The notes: generated from the sequence alone by a model not told the origin. A stretch of 64,000 bases of DNA from JBFELU01 sp041572755 (GCA_041572755.1 JBFFRY010000004.1:1-64000), one strand, 5' to 3'; numbered from the stretch's first letter, positions 47,639 to 56,816 are shown. Numbers and translations are program-made.

Positions 47639-48553
47639 CTACACCCTCTCGATCCGCTCTTCGCCGAAGAGGCCGTAAGGTTTGACCAGCAGGATGGCCA
47701 CCAGCACCAGCCAGGGAACGACCTGGGACGGTGCCGGCATGAAGTCGGCCGGGATGTAGGCGGTGGCGTAGCTGTTGGTGAGCCCGATGATGATCCCGCC
47801 GATCACCGCACCGGGGATCGAGTCCAACCCGCCGACGATCACCACGGGGAAGACGACGAGGCCGAAGATCGCCAACTCGCCGGATACACCGGCCACGTGG
47901 CCCAGCAGGAAGCCGGCGAACACGGCGCTGATGGCGGCGAGCACCCACGACAAGGCAAAGACGCGGGGCACGCTGATGCCCATGGTCATCGCCGCCTGCT
48001 GGTCGTCGGCGACCGCCCGCATGGCGATTCCAAGCCGGGAGCGCCGGAAGAAGAGCGTGAAGACGGTGAGCGCCACACCTGCGATGACGATGGCCCACAC
48101 CCGGTTGGTGGGGATCGAAGCACCCAGGATGTCGGTCGTGGTTCCCTCGACGATGAAGGTGTCGGGCATGGCGCGAGGGGTGACTCCCCAGATGATCTGG
48201 ACGATCGCTTCGAGGATCGCCGCCAGGCCGACCGTCACCATGATCACCGAGATGGCGCTCTCGCCGACCATCGGGCGGAGGATGGTCCTCTCCACGCCGA
48301 GACCGAGAACGATCGCCACCGCCACTCCAAGCAGGATCGCCAGCGACCAGTGCAGCCCGAAGTTGAACATCCCCGACGCCACCACGTACCCGCCGAGGAG
48401 CAGCAGGGCGCCCTGGGCGAAGTTGATCACCTCGGTGGCCTTGTAGATGATGACGAAGCCGAGGGCGGCCAGCGCCAGGATCGCCCCGTTGGCGAGCCCG
48501 GTCATCGTCAACTGGACGAACGTGTCGAACTCGAAGGTGATGCCGAGGATCAT
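47639..48553 (-). CDS. livH: LIV/HAAT-type ABC transporter permease (LivH)
   Basis: A 304-residue permease. Conserved segments are GLANGAILALAALGFVIIYKATEVINFAQGALLLLGGYVV, GVERTILRPMVGESAISVIMVTVGLAAIL, the coupling loop RRSRLGIAMRAVADDQQAAMTMGISVPRVFALSW and FPVVIVGGLDSIPGAVIGGIIIGL. The start overlaps the fatty-acyl-CoA ligase stop by 4 bp, so it is translationally coupled. Confidence 0.93.
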   Translation of the reverse strand: MILGITFEFDTFVQLTMTGLANGAILALAALGFVIIYKATEVINFAQGALLLLGGYVVASGMFNFGLHWSLAILLGVAVAIVLGLGVERTILRPMVGESAISVIMVTVGLAAILEAIVQIIWGVTPRAMPDTFIVEGTTTDILGASIPTNRVWAIVIAGVALTVFTLFFRRSRLGIAMRAVADDQQAAMTMGISVPRVFALSWVLAAISAVFAGFLLGHVAGVSGELAIFGLVVFPVVIVGGLDSIPGAVIGGIIIGLTNSYATAYIPADFMPAPSQVVPWLVLVAILLVKPYGLFGEERIERV

Positions 48554-50559
48554 CGGCGGCTCCAGGCATAGCGCCGCCGGGTCCCCGAGGGGGTGAAACG
48601 GTCCATCGACACGATGGGCAGGTCCACCTCACGTTCTGCGGTCGAACCGTCCTGATAGGTGATCGTCGTGACGACCTGCACCGAGTCGGCGTCCTCGTCG
48701 TAGAGAGCATCGATCAGCTCCCCGTAGCGGTCGCGGATGACCGCCCGGCGCACCTTGCGAGTGCGAGTGATCTCCTCGTCGTCGGGATCGAATTGCTTGT
48801 GGAGCAGCAGGAACCGACGCACTCGGGCCGCCCCGGGGAGGTCCTGGTTGGCGCGGTGGACGTCCTCGGCCACCAGGTCGTAGACCTCCCTCTTCTGTGC
48901 CAGATCGGTGTACGTGGTGTACCCGAGGTGCTCGCTCTCGGCCCAGGCTCCAGTCGTCTCGCCGTCGATGGTGATGATGGCGGCCACGTAGGGCTCCTCA
49001 CCGCCGAAGGTGACGGCCTCTTCGACGAAGCGGCTGAACTTGAGCTTGTTCTCGATGAAGGCGGGCGAGAAGGCAGTTCCGTCCGGGAGATGCATGACGT
49101 CCTTCACCCGGTCGATGACCACCAGATGGCCGTTGTCGTCGAGCAGCCCGGCGTCGCCGGTGCACAGCCAACCCTCGTCGTTGAGGGCCTCGGTGGTCGC
49201 CTCCGGGTTGAGGTGGTAGCCGTGGAACACGGCCGGGGACCGCAGCAGGATCTCGCCGGTGCTGGTGAGCTTCATGTCCGTGCCGGGATTGGGCTCTCCC
49301 ACCGTGTGGAAGGCGATGTCCCCATCGCGGTGGAGCACCGCGATGCCACAGATCTCGGTTTGGCCGTAGATCTGCTTCAGGTTCACACCGATCGAGTGGA
49401 AGAACTGGAAGACGTCCGGTCCGAGCGGGGCGCCCCCGGTGTAGGCCCGGCTGAGCCGGGCCAGACCCAGCTGGTCCCGGACCGGGCGCAGGGCCACCCA
49501 GTCGGCGATGCGGCGCTTGAGAGAGAGCAGGCGGGGCAGGGGCTCGCCCCTGGTGACGTACTCGGCCGCTTCCTCACCGATGTCGAATCCCCATGAGAAG
49601 ATCCGCCGCTTCAGCCAGCCGGCCTCGGTGATCCGTACCTGAACAGCCGAGAGCATGCTCTCCCAGATCCGTGGAGGACTGAACATGACGTTGGGCCCGA
49701 TCTCGCGCAGGTCGCCCTGAACGGTGGAGGCCTCCTCCGGGAAGCTGATGGTGAACCCCGCTTGAAGGCCGCAGGCAATGGCGATCATCTGCTCGCCGAT
49801 CCAGGCCAGGGGCAGGAAGCTCACGAACCGGTCGTCGATCCCGATCGGATCCACCTCCATCAGGCTTCGACCCATCGACAGCAGGTTGGCGTGGCTCAAC
49901 CGGGCGAGTTTGGGCAGTCCGGTGGTGCCGGAGGTGGTGGACAGGATGGCGATGTCGCTGCTGCGGCCGCGGGCGATCTGGTCGTCCAGCCAGCCGGGGT
50001 GGGCGGCAGCGTGGTCCCGACCCCTTGCCTCCACGGCGGTGAACTCGATCAGCGCCGGATGCTCGTACAGCTCGAGACCCCGAGGGTCGTAGTAGATGAT
50101 CCGTTCGACCGTCTTGGTGGTGGCGTGCAGGTCGATCAGCTTGTCGACCTGCTCGTGGTCCTCGGCCACCACGACCTTGATGCGGGCGTGGTTGAGGATG
50201 TGGACGACTTCCTCGCCGATCGAGGTGGGGTAGATCCCGACGGTGCAGGCCCCCAGCGCCTGGCTGGCGAGCTCGGTCACCAACCACTCGGGCCGGTTGT
50301 CTCCCAGTATCGCCACCACATCGCCGGCCTCGACGCCGATTGCGGCGAGACCGCTGGCGAAGCGCCTCACCCGCTCCCAGTACTCCCGCCATGTCACCGG
50401 TTGCCAGATCCCGTACCGCTTCTCCTGGAGCGCGTAGCGGTGGTCGTCGTGCCGCCTTGCCATGTCGGCGAGCAGCTTGGGAAGGGTCACGTCGCCCGCG
50501 CCGGGGTCGTCTCGCACCTCGGTCTCGACCTCGACGGGACGGGTGGGCGCCGTCGTCAT
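48550..50559 (-). CDS. Long-chain acyl-CoA ligase within the ABC-importer operon
   Basis: A 669-residue ANL-superfamily ligase. The P-loop is ILSTTSGTTGLPKLARLSHANL, the A5 motif YGQTEICGIAVL, the hinge GWLCTGDAGLLDDNGHLVVIDRVKDVMHLPDGTAFSPAFIENKL, and the long-chain-type C-terminus includes a catalytic region around ARVRRFLLLHKQFDPDDEEITRTRKVRR; the usual catalytic Lys appears to lie in TRTRKVRR. Length and layout match long-chain fatty-acyl-CoA ligases. Overlaps with livG and livH show it is part of the operon. It may trap an imported acid as its CoA thioester. Confidence 0.88.
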   Translation of the reverse strand: MTTAPTRPVEVETEVRDDPGAGDVTLPKLLADMARRHDDHRYALQEKRYGIWQPVTWREYWERVRRFASGLAAIGVEAGDVVAILGDNRPEWLVTELASQALGACTVGIYPTSIGEEVVHILNHARIKVVVAEDHEQVDKLIDLHATTKTVERIIYYDPRGLELYEHPALIEFTAVEARGRDHAAAHPGWLDDQIARGRSSDIAILSTTSGTTGLPKLARLSHANLLSMGRSLMEVDPIGIDDRFVSFLPLAWIGEQMIAIACGLQAGFTISFPEEASTVQGDLREIGPNVMFSPPRIWESMLSAVQVRITEAGWLKRRIFSWGFDIGEEAAEYVTRGEPLPRLLSLKRRIADWVALRPVRDQLGLARLSRAYTGGAPLGPDVFQFFHSIGVNLKQIYGQTEICGIAVLHRDGDIAFHTVGEPNPGTDMKLTSTGEILLRSPAVFHGYHLNPEATTEALNDEGWLCTGDAGLLDDNGHLVVIDRVKDVMHLPDGTAFSPAFIENKLKFSRFVEEAVTFGGEEPYVAAIITIDGETTGAWAESEHLGYTTYTDLAQKREVYDLVAEDVHRANQDLPGAARVRRFLLLHKQFDPDDEEITRTRKVRRAVIRDRYGELIDALYDEDADSVQVVTTITYQDGSTAEREVDLPIVSMDRFTPSGTRRRYAWSRR

Positions 50560-51386
50560 ACCCGATGTTCCTCACCTAGATAGGCCTCGATCACCTTGGG
50601 GTTGCCACGAACCTCGGCCGGCGGCCCGGATGCCACCAGCTGGCCGAAGTCGAGAACACTGACCCGATCGGAGATGTCCATGACCACGCCCATGTCGTGC
50701 TCGATCAGGACGCAGGTGACCCCGGCCAGCTGGTTCACGTCGAGAATGAAGCGGGCCATGTCCTCCTTTTCTTCAGCGTTCATCCCGGCCATGGGCTCAT
50801 CGAGCAGCAGGATCGACGGTTGCATGCAGAGGGCTCGCCCGAGCTCGACGCGCTTCTGCAGTCCGTAGGCGAGAGATCCGACCGGCTTGGCACGTTCGGC
50901 CTGGATCTCGAGAAAGTCGATGACCTCCTCGACCAGTTCGCGGTGCTCGATCTCCATGCGCCGGGCGGGACCGAAGAACAGCATCGAAGTGAGCAGCCGC
51001 TGCCGCATGTGGATGTGACGCCCGAGCAGGAGGTTCTCGAGCACCGTCATGTGCTTGAAGAGTTCGATGTTCTGGAAGGTGCGCGCCACTCCCAGCTTGG
51101 CGGTGGCGCTCGGGCTGCTGCGGGTCAGTTCGTGGGCGTTCCCAGCGTGGAACTTGATCGACCCGGTTTGGGGCCGGTAGAGACCGCTGACGCAGTTGAG
51201 GAAGCTGGTCTTGCCGGCACCGTTGGGGCCGATGATGGCGTGGATCTCACTCTGCACGACCTGGAGGCTGACACCGCGGATGGCCCACACCCCTCCGAAG
51301 CGCAGTTCGATTCCCTCGGCTGCCAGTTGAAGGTCCCCGGGGGCAAGCCGGGAGCCGTTCAAACTGAACCGATACGCTCGCGACAT
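50556..51386 (-). CDS. livG: LIV/HAAT-type ABC transporter ATP-binding protein (LivG)
   Basis: A 276-residue ATPase. Walker A IIGPNGAGKTSFLNCV, Walker B ILLLDEPMAGMNAEEKEDM and H-loop VLIEHDMGVVMDISD are clear. The signature reads SLAYGLQKRVELGRAL, the LivG-type variant of LSGGQ. The GVARTFQNIELFKHMTVLENLLLGRH segment is diagnostic. It is the first gene of the importer operon; a TAGATT box (minus, 51413-51418) and GGGGGAAGAGGG upstream of ATG 51386 suggest a promoter with a short leader. Confidence 0.92.
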   Translation of the reverse strand: MSRAYRFSLNGSRLAPGDLQLAAEGIELRFGGVWAIRGVSLQVVQSEIHAIIGPNGAGKTSFLNCVSGLYRPQTGSIKFHAGNAHELTRSSPSATAKLGVARTFQNIELFKHMTVLENLLLGRHIHMRQRLLTSMLFFGPARRMEIEHRELVEEVIDFLEIQAERAKPVGSLAYGLQKRVELGRALCMQPSILLLDEPMAGMNAEEKEDMARFILDVNQLAGVTCVLIEHDMGVVMDISDRVSVLDFGQLVASGPPAEVRGNPKVIEAYLGEEHRV

Positions 51387-51507
51387 CGGCCCTCTTCCCC
51401 CACCTGGCGCGGAATCTAGTGACCGGAACCGAGCCCCCTAGGGTCGAAGGCCCCTAGAGGTAAGGCCGAAGGACCCGGTTTGAGGGAGCGGCGCCGAGGA
51501 GTCGCCG

Positions 51508-51870
51508 TCAGGCACTCTCGGCATCGGGCGTGGGGAGCGGCCGGTGCCAACCGCCGATGAGGTGGAAGTGGGCGTGAAACACTGTTTGGCCGGCGGCGGC
51601 ACCGACGTTGGTGACCAGTTTCCAACCGTCGTCGAGACCCTCGGCGGCGGCGATCTCGGCCGCCATGCCGAAGATTTCGGCCAGGATGGCGCCGTGTTCC
51701 GGTCGGATGTCGGCCGCCGAATCGACCACGTGGTCCTTGGGGATCAGCAGCACGTGGGTGGGGGCCACCGGGTTGATGTCGCGGAACGCCAGCACGTTGC
51801 TGCTCTCCGCGACCCGATCTGAGGGGATCGTTCCGGCGACGATCTGGCAAAAGATGCAGTCGGGCACCAT
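51508..51870 (-). CDS. HIT family protein
   Basis: A 120-residue histidine-triad nucleotide hydrolase. The metal-like CIFCQIVAGTIPSDRV start, NVLAFRDINPVAPTHVLLIPKDHV and the active-site HAHFHLIGG triad (with His nucleophile) are complete. Such Hint-type proteins hydrolyse nucleoside phosphoramidates such as aminoacyl-AMP. ATG 51870 is chosen because the family begins here; the frame is open much further upstream through the ABC gene. It is 44 bp downstream of the exporter gene on the same strand, probably co-transcribed. Confidence 0.9.
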   Translation of the reverse strand: MVPDCIFCQIVAGTIPSDRVAESSNVLAFRDINPVAPTHVLLIPKDHVVDSAADIRPEHGAILAEIFGMAAEIAAAEGLDDGWKLVTNVGAAAGQTVFHAHFHLIGGWHRPLPTPDAESA

Positions 51871-51914
51871 GGACTCCGGGCTGCCGTCGGGGGCGAGAAT
51901 AGTCCGGCGAGCCC

Positions 51915-53663
51915 TCACGCCGGTTCGTCGTTCCACAGCGACCGGAAGGCGAGGCTGGTGGCCGCCAGTTCGGCGAACGTGCCGGCGGCGGCGATTCGAC
52001 CCTCCTCGAGCACGACGATCTGATCGGCTCGTTGCAGGGCCTGGCGGCGGTGGGACACGACCAGACTCGTGGCCTCTGCCCGTTCGGCGAAGAGCCGCTC
52101 CCACAGCAGTCGTTCCGTCTCGACGTCGAGGGCGCTGCTGAGATCATCGAAGACCAGCAGGTCAGGCTCCCGAACGAACATGCGGGCGGCCGCCGAGCGC
52201 TGGATCTGGCCTCCCGACAACCGCACCCCGAGCGGACCGACCAGCGTGTCGAGGCCGTGGGGCATCTGCTCCAGGTCGGTTTCGAGGACCGCACTGCGGA
52301 TCGCCGCCCTGAGGTGGGCGTCGGGGTCGTGTCGCCCCAGCAACAGGTTGTCCCGCAGGCTCATCGAGAACAGTCGCGGCACCTGCGGTGTGTAGGCGGA
52401 GCGGGGCGGTACGAAGAATTCGGCCGGGTCGCCGATCGGCTCGCCGTTCCATCGAATCACGCCCGCCTCGGCGTGCACCAGCCCGAGGACCGCCCGCAGC
52501 AGGGTCGTCTTTCCGGAACCGACCCGACCGGTGATGACGGTGAACGAGCCCCCGGGCACGACGAGATCGATGCTCTCGATCCCAGCTTGGGAACCCGGGT
52601 AGCGGAAGGTGAGGCCCTCCACGCGGAGCTCCCGGAGAGGCTCGCTACCCCCGTCTGAGCCGAGCGGCGTCGCGGCGACGATGGATTGGGTGAGGCGTTC
52701 CGGTGGGGCACCGCGCAGCAGTTCCACCATGCGGGTGAACGCCACGCTCGCCTGCTGGTAACGGGCGATGAACAGGCCGGTGATGAAGACGGCCTCGGCG
52801 ACGAACGTCAGGAAGTAGGCGAAGACGGCGAAGTCGCCCACGGTGAACGTGCCCTGCGACATGCTGCGGGCGGCCACGATCAGGGTCAGGCCGGTGCCGA
52901 TGTTCACGGTGTTCCAGAACGCCGACTCGAGCAGCGCCGTGAGGACCCGGTCCTTCACCATGGAAGTACGTCGCGCATCGTTCAGTGCCCGGAAGTGGCT
53001 GATCATCGCCGTTTCGGCGCCGGCGACCTTGATCGACTGGACCGAGGAGAAGATCTCTCCGAGGGCTTCCGTGATGTGACCGGTCGCCTCGCGGGCCGCT
53101 TCCCGGTAGCGGCGGACTCGGGTGCGGGCCCGGGCGGCGATGTAGATCGTGGCCACCGTGGGGGCGAACACGAACAGCGTCACCCGGCCGTCGATCCCGA
53201 TCAAGACCCACAGGGCGGTGATGCCGAAGCCGATCACGCCGAGCATGTCGACCGTCCACGACAATGATTCCTCGGTCTCCTCCACATCCTCCCGAAAGCG
53301 GCTGATCGCCTCACCCGGAGAGCGTTCGAGGGCCTGGGCTCCCGGCATCTCGAAGATGCGGGACAGCATGTTGCGCCGCAGCAGTGCTCCGTTGCGGAAC
53401 ATGAAGTGGATGTCGTTCCACATGCCGAGGATCACCACCATGAGGCGGGCGACCCCGTAGGCGATCATCAGCCCGATCAAGGTCGCGACGTTGAACCCGG
53501 CCTCCGTGTCACCCCCGATCCGGTCGAAGAACGCCCGGGTGATGAGTGCCGGGATCACCGGAATCGTCCAGATGGCGATCCACAGCAGCGCGTTGGCGGC
53601 ATAGCGCCACGGCTGCGACCGTATGAGGCGCCACCCCAGCCGAGCCGTCGGTATTCGGGTCAT
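51915..53663 (-). CDS. Heterodimeric ABC exporter subunit with degenerate Walker B
   Basis: A 582-residue half-transporter: six-helix type I exporter domain (residues 1-320) and ATPase domain (345-582). Walker A is TGRVGSGKTTLLRAVLG; the signature is canonical, RLSGGQIQRSAAARMF. Walker B reads LLVFDDLSSALD, so the catalytic Glu is Asp, and the H-loop VVSHRRQ is present. Asp in place of Glu usually makes one of the two ATP sites inactive in heterodimeric exporters. The start overlaps the partner gene stop by 4 bp. Substrate unknown; drug, lipid or peptide export are all possible. Confidence 0.88.
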   Translation of the reverse strand: MTRIPTARLGWRLIRSQPWRYAANALLWIAIWTIPVIPALITRAFFDRIGGDTEAGFNVATLIGLMIAYGVARLMVVILGMWNDIHFMFRNGALLRRNMLSRIFEMPGAQALERSPGEAISRFREDVEETEESLSWTVDMLGVIGFGITALWVLIGIDGRVTLFVFAPTVATIYIAARARTRVRRYREAAREATGHITEALGEIFSSVQSIKVAGAETAMISHFRALNDARRTSMVKDRVLTALLESAFWNTVNIGTGLTLIVAARSMSQGTFTVGDFAVFAYFLTFVAEAVFITGLFIARYQQASVAFTRMVELLRGAPPERLTQSIVAATPLGSDGGSEPLRELRVEGLTFRYPGSQAGIESIDLVVPGGSFTVITGRVGSGKTTLLRAVLGLVHAEAGVIRWNGEPIGDPAEFFVPPRSAYTPQVPRLFSMSLRDNLLLGRHDPDAHLRAAIRSAVLETDLEQMPHGLDTLVGPLGVRLSGGQIQRSAAARMFVREPDLLVFDDLSSALDVETERLLWERLFAERAEATSLVVSHRRQALQRADQIVVLEEGRIAAAGTFAELAATSLAFRSLWNDEPA

Positions 53664-55414
53664 GCCAGGACCTCTCGGAGACCGGTCTCGAGGAGTCGGG
53701 AGAACCGGGAATCGGGGTCGGCGGCCAGGCCGGTTCGAGGCCCAGCCTCGATGACCCGGCCCGCCTCGAGGATGACGATGTCGTCGGCGCGCTCCACGGT
53801 GGCGAGCCGGTGAGCGATGATCACGCCGGTGCGGTCGGCGAGGAGGCGATCGACGGCCCGTTCGATCAACATCTCGGTTGCCGGATCGAGCCGCGACGAG
53901 GCCTCATCGAGGATCACGAGACCGGGATCCCTCAGGAAGATGCGGGCAAAAGCCACGAGCTGGGCCTGTCCGGCCGACAGGCCGCCTGCGCCACCCTCGA
54001 GCACGGTGTCGAGCGCGTCGGGCAACGCAGCCGCCCAGTCACCGAGACCCAACTCGAAGAGCACCGACCAGATGCGATCGTCGCTCACCGAGTGGTCGAA
54101 GAAGGTGATGTTGTCGCGAACCGAGGCGCGGAACAGCTGCACTTCCTGGGTGACCATCCCGACGCGGGCACGGAGGTCGTCGTGGTCGGCGGTCGTTGCC
54201 GCGACGCCGCCGAGACGGACCTCTCCGTGGACCGGGTCGTAGAGCCGGGTGAGGAGCCGGGCGAGCGTCGACTTGCCGCTCCCGGTTCGTCCCAGGATCC
54301 CGACGACGTGACCGGCCTCCTCGAAGAGGTCGACGCCCTGCAGCACCGCATCACCGTCGGCTTCGGCGTCGTCGTAAGCGAACTCGACGCCATCGAGGTC
54401 GACGGTCAACGGGCCGCTCGGGAGCGGTGTGGACCCGGACGTTTCCAATCGGGGGTGGAGGGCGAACAGCTCGTCGACCCTGGCGATCCCGGCGCCGGCC
54501 TTCTGCAGATCGGCCATCTGTTCCCGGATCTGGTCGAGGGGGTGACGGATCATCTCGGTGTAGTGGAAGATCAGGTAGACGGAACCGATGGTGAGGAGGC
54601 CATCGTCGAGCAGGCCCGAACCGAGCCAGAAGACGAGGGCGACACCGACGATGTAGGCGACGATGCTCGTGCCCCAGAGGGCGGCGAACCCCATTCGGGC
54701 CCGTACCGCTTCGGGTAGCCAGGCGGTGATGAGCCCGTCGAAGCGGTGCATCATGTAGGGGACCCCGCCGTTGGCCCGGATGTCCTCGGTGCCGCCGAGT
54801 TGCTCGCCCACGAAGCCGGAGAACTCGGCGCTGCGGGCCCTGACGGCCTTCCACCACGGGACGGCGACGGCCTGGATCCGGATCATGGCGGCGAGGGCGG
54901 CAGCGGCGAACAGCGTGATGCCGAGGCCGACCGCGACGGCCTCGCGCCAGAGCAGGATCAGCACCCCAAAGACGAGCACCATGTTGCCGAGCACGTAGAT
55001 CACGAAGCGGCTGAAGAAGTTCGACAGCGTGGTCACGTCGCCGTCGATGCGTTCGATCAGTTCACCGGGTGTCGTGGTCTTGTGAAACCCCATGTCGAGG
55101 TCGAGGACGTGGGCGGCCAGACGGGCCCGCATCTCGTTCGTGGCGGCCCAGCCGACCTGTTCCGCGAAGTAGGTGGCCGCCACGTTGAGCATCTGGTGAC
55201 CGACCGCGAGCACGGTGAAACCGGCCGCCAGCGGCAACAGCTCGGAGAGGTCGCCCCCCTCGGAGGCGCGGTCCAGGAACGCCCTGATCAATTGCGGATT
55301 CACCACCTGGAAGGTGATCCCCGTCAGCAGCAGCAGGGCGAGCAGCACCACCCGGCCCCGGAGGGGGCGGAGGTATTCGCTCAGCAGGCGCCAGTAGGCA
55401 CGGACGGGGATCAT
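53660..55414 (-). CDS. Heterodimeric ABC exporter subunit with canonical Walker B
   Basis: A 584-residue half-transporter: helical domain (1-320), ATPase (340-584). Walker A GRTGSGKSTLARLLT, Walker B LVILDEASSRLD with catalytic Glu, and H-loop IIAHRLATV are intact, but the signature is LSAGQAQLVAFAR (Ala for the second residue Gly of LSGGQ). With its partner this gives one good ATP site (this Walker A/B plus the partner's LSGGQ) and one degenerate site. ATG 55414 has AGGAG five bases before it. It is preceded by a strong promoter and a 140-nt structured leader. Confidence 0.88.
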   Translation of the reverse strand: MIPVRAYWRLLSEYLRPLRGRVVLLALLLLTGITFQVVNPQLIRAFLDRASEGGDLSELLPLAAGFTVLAVGHQMLNVAATYFAEQVGWAATNEMRARLAAHVLDLDMGFHKTTTPGELIERIDGDVTTLSNFFSRFVIYVLGNMVLVFGVLILLWREAVAVGLGITLFAAAALAAMIRIQAVAVPWWKAVRARSAEFSGFVGEQLGGTEDIRANGGVPYMMHRFDGLITAWLPEAVRARMGFAALWGTSIVAYIVGVALVFWLGSGLLDDGLLTIGSVYLIFHYTEMIRHPLDQIREQMADLQKAGAGIARVDELFALHPRLETSGSTPLPSGPLTVDLDGVEFAYDDAEADGDAVLQGVDLFEEAGHVVGILGRTGSGKSTLARLLTRLYDPVHGEVRLGGVAATTADHDDLRARVGMVTQEVQLFRASVRDNITFFDHSVSDDRIWSVLFELGLGDWAAALPDALDTVLEGGAGGLSAGQAQLVAFARIFLRDPGLVILDEASSRLDPATEMLIERAVDRLLADRTGVIIAHRLATVERADDIVILEAGRVIEAGPRTGLAADPDSRFSRLLETGLREVLA

Positions 55415-55431
55415 GGGGCTCCTGGGGTGCG

Positions 55432-55553
55432 GGTGCGCGCCAACGCACCGGGCGTCGAGAGGGGGGCCGACGGGGATGGGCTCTGATCAGCGGTCCCGTC
55501 GGGTCACCGAATCGGTGTGGATCTCTCCATTGGAGCCTCCGGCAGCGTGCCGG
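55432..55553 (-). promoter_or_regulatory. Structured 5' leader of the ABC exporter operon
   Basis: Between the promoter and ATG 55414 are five potential stems: CCGGCA/TGCCGG (55539-55553), CTCC/GGAG (55525-55535), CACCG/CGGTG (55505-55517), CCGACGGG/CCCGTCGG (55467-55474 with 55495-55502) and GGTGCG/CGCACC (55432-55449), the last just before the Shine-Dalgarno. I cannot match it to a known riboswitch; it may act in cis on translation. Confidence 0.45.
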
Positions 55554-55558
55554 CGGCA

Positions 55559-55587
55559 ACTCTCACAGGTCGCCGGGGAGGTGTCAA
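55559..55587 (-). promoter_or_regulatory. Promoter of the ABC exporter operon
   Basis: Minus strand: -35 TTGACA (55582-55587, perfect consensus), 17-bp spacer, -10 GAGAGT (55559-55564). Confidence 0.6.
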
Positions 55588-55596
55588 GCGTGTCCG

Positions 55597-55602
55597 TAGA
55601 CT
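55597..55602 (+). promoter_or_regulatory. Leaderless -10 box for the MFS gene at 55609
   Basis: TAGACT ends 6 nt before ATG 55609. Confidence 0.55.
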
Positions 55603-55608
55603 CGCTCC

Positions 55609-56787
55609 ATGAACACCCTCGGACCGTCCCCCGGGAGTCGGGGGTGGAGGGTCGCATTCGGTGGGCTCATGGTGGTCGCCATGGCCTCGGCGAATCTCCT
55701 GGGGTCGGGCCTCGGTGTGCTGGCGACGTTCCTCCTCGACGATCTGGGCATCAATCGCACCCAGGTGGGGGCCCTCATCACCACCTCGGTGATCATCACG
55801 GCGCTCGCTTCGCCGCTGGTCGGCGGAGCCGCCGACGCGCTGGGGGGTCGCCGAGCTCTGGCCGTGGTCTTCGTCGCCAGCGCGGTCGGGTTCCTGGGCG
55901 TTGCCGCCGCTCCCGCCTATTGGGTGATGTTCCTGCCGATCGCTCTTGCCGCCGTCGGTCAGGCGGGCGCCAATCCGGCCACCAACAAGCTCATTGCGCG
56001 GCACGCCCCAGCGGGGCAGCGCGGCCTGGTCACCGGCGTCAAGCAATCGGGGGTGCAAGCCGGGATCTTCGTCGGTGGGTTGGTGCTTCCCTCGTTGGCC
56101 CTGGCCGTCGGGTGGCGCTGGGCTCTGGCGGGCATTGCCGTTCTCCCGCTCCTGGCGCTGCCGGCCGGACTGGTGCTGGTTCCCGGCGACGATGATCGGG
56201 GCGGGTTCAGAGGCGGGACATCGGCGCCGGCGACCATTCGGTTTCTCGCCTCGTACGGGGCGCTGATGGGATTCGGGGTCGCCTACACCTTCCTCGTCCC
56301 CCTGTTCGTGGTGGAGAGCTTGGGCATGAGCGAGCGAGTCGGGGGCCTGGCGGCGGGACTCACCGGCCTGGTGGCGATCTTCGGCCGGATCGGATGGGCT
56401 CGGGTCGCCGAGACGCATCTCCGCTATCAGACCGCGCTGTACGTGATGGCGCTGGTGTCGATTCTCGGTGCCGGCTGCTATCTGGCGTCGGCCGAGGTCG
56501 GATCGTGGGCGATGTGGTTCGGCGTGGTCTTCACCGGCATGGGGGCCTCTTCGTCGACGTCGGTGGTGATGCTGGCGGTGATGGCCGAGGTCGGCGCCGA
56601 GCGGGCCGGACGGGCATCGGGTCTGGTGATGCTGGGGTTCTTGGCAGGCCTCGGCACGGCTCCCACCCTCTTCGGGTGGACCGTCGATCTCACCGGCTCG
56701 TACACCTCGATGTGGCTCATGTCGATCGGGGTGCTGGCGGCGGCCGCGTTGCTGACGGTTCGCCGAATGCGCCGGGTGCCGGGGTGA
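55609..56787 (+). CDS. MFS transporter
   Basis: A 392-residue permease with twelve hydrophobic segments. Landmarks are LGINRTQVGALITTSVIITALASPLVGGAADALGGRRAL (the MFS loop 2-3 motif region), NPATNKLIARHAPAGQRGLVTGVKQSGVQAG, a central break near residue 200, and LGMSERVGGLAAGLTGLVAIFGRIGWARV in the second half. The family includes oxalate/formate and organic-acid or nitrate-type carriers; substrate unknown. It is divergent from the exporter operon and co-directional with hpt. Confidence 0.82.
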   Translation: MNTLGPSPGSRGWRVAFGGLMVVAMASANLLGSGLGVLATFLLDDLGINRTQVGALITTSVIITALASPLVGGAADALGGRRALAVVFVASAVGFLGVAAAPAYWVMFLPIALAAVGQAGANPATNKLIARHAPAGQRGLVTGVKQSGVQAGIFVGGLVLPSLALAVGWRWALAGIAVLPLLALPAGLVLVPGDDDRGGFRGGTSAPATIRFLASYGALMGFGVAYTFLVPLFVVESLGMSERVGGLAAGLTGLVAIFGRIGWARVAETHLRYQTALYVMALVSILGAGCYLASAEVGSWAMWFGVVFTGMGASSSTSVVMLAVMAEVGAERAGRASGLVMLGFLAGLGTAPTLFGWTVDLTGSYTSMWLMSIGVLAAAALLTVRRMRRVPG

Positions 56788-56803
56788 CGGGTGTCACCCC
56801 GGC

Positions 56804-56809
56804 TACGCT
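56804..56809 (+). promoter_or_regulatory. Leaderless -10 box for hpt
   Basis: TACGCT ends 7 nt before GTG 56817. Confidence 0.6.
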
Positions 56810-56816
56810 GCCGGGC

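Noticed and set aside
46740..48710. 656-codon open frame across livM and livH
   Set aside because: Same-strand alternate frame; the product is rich in Arg/Gly/His and has no membrane segments.
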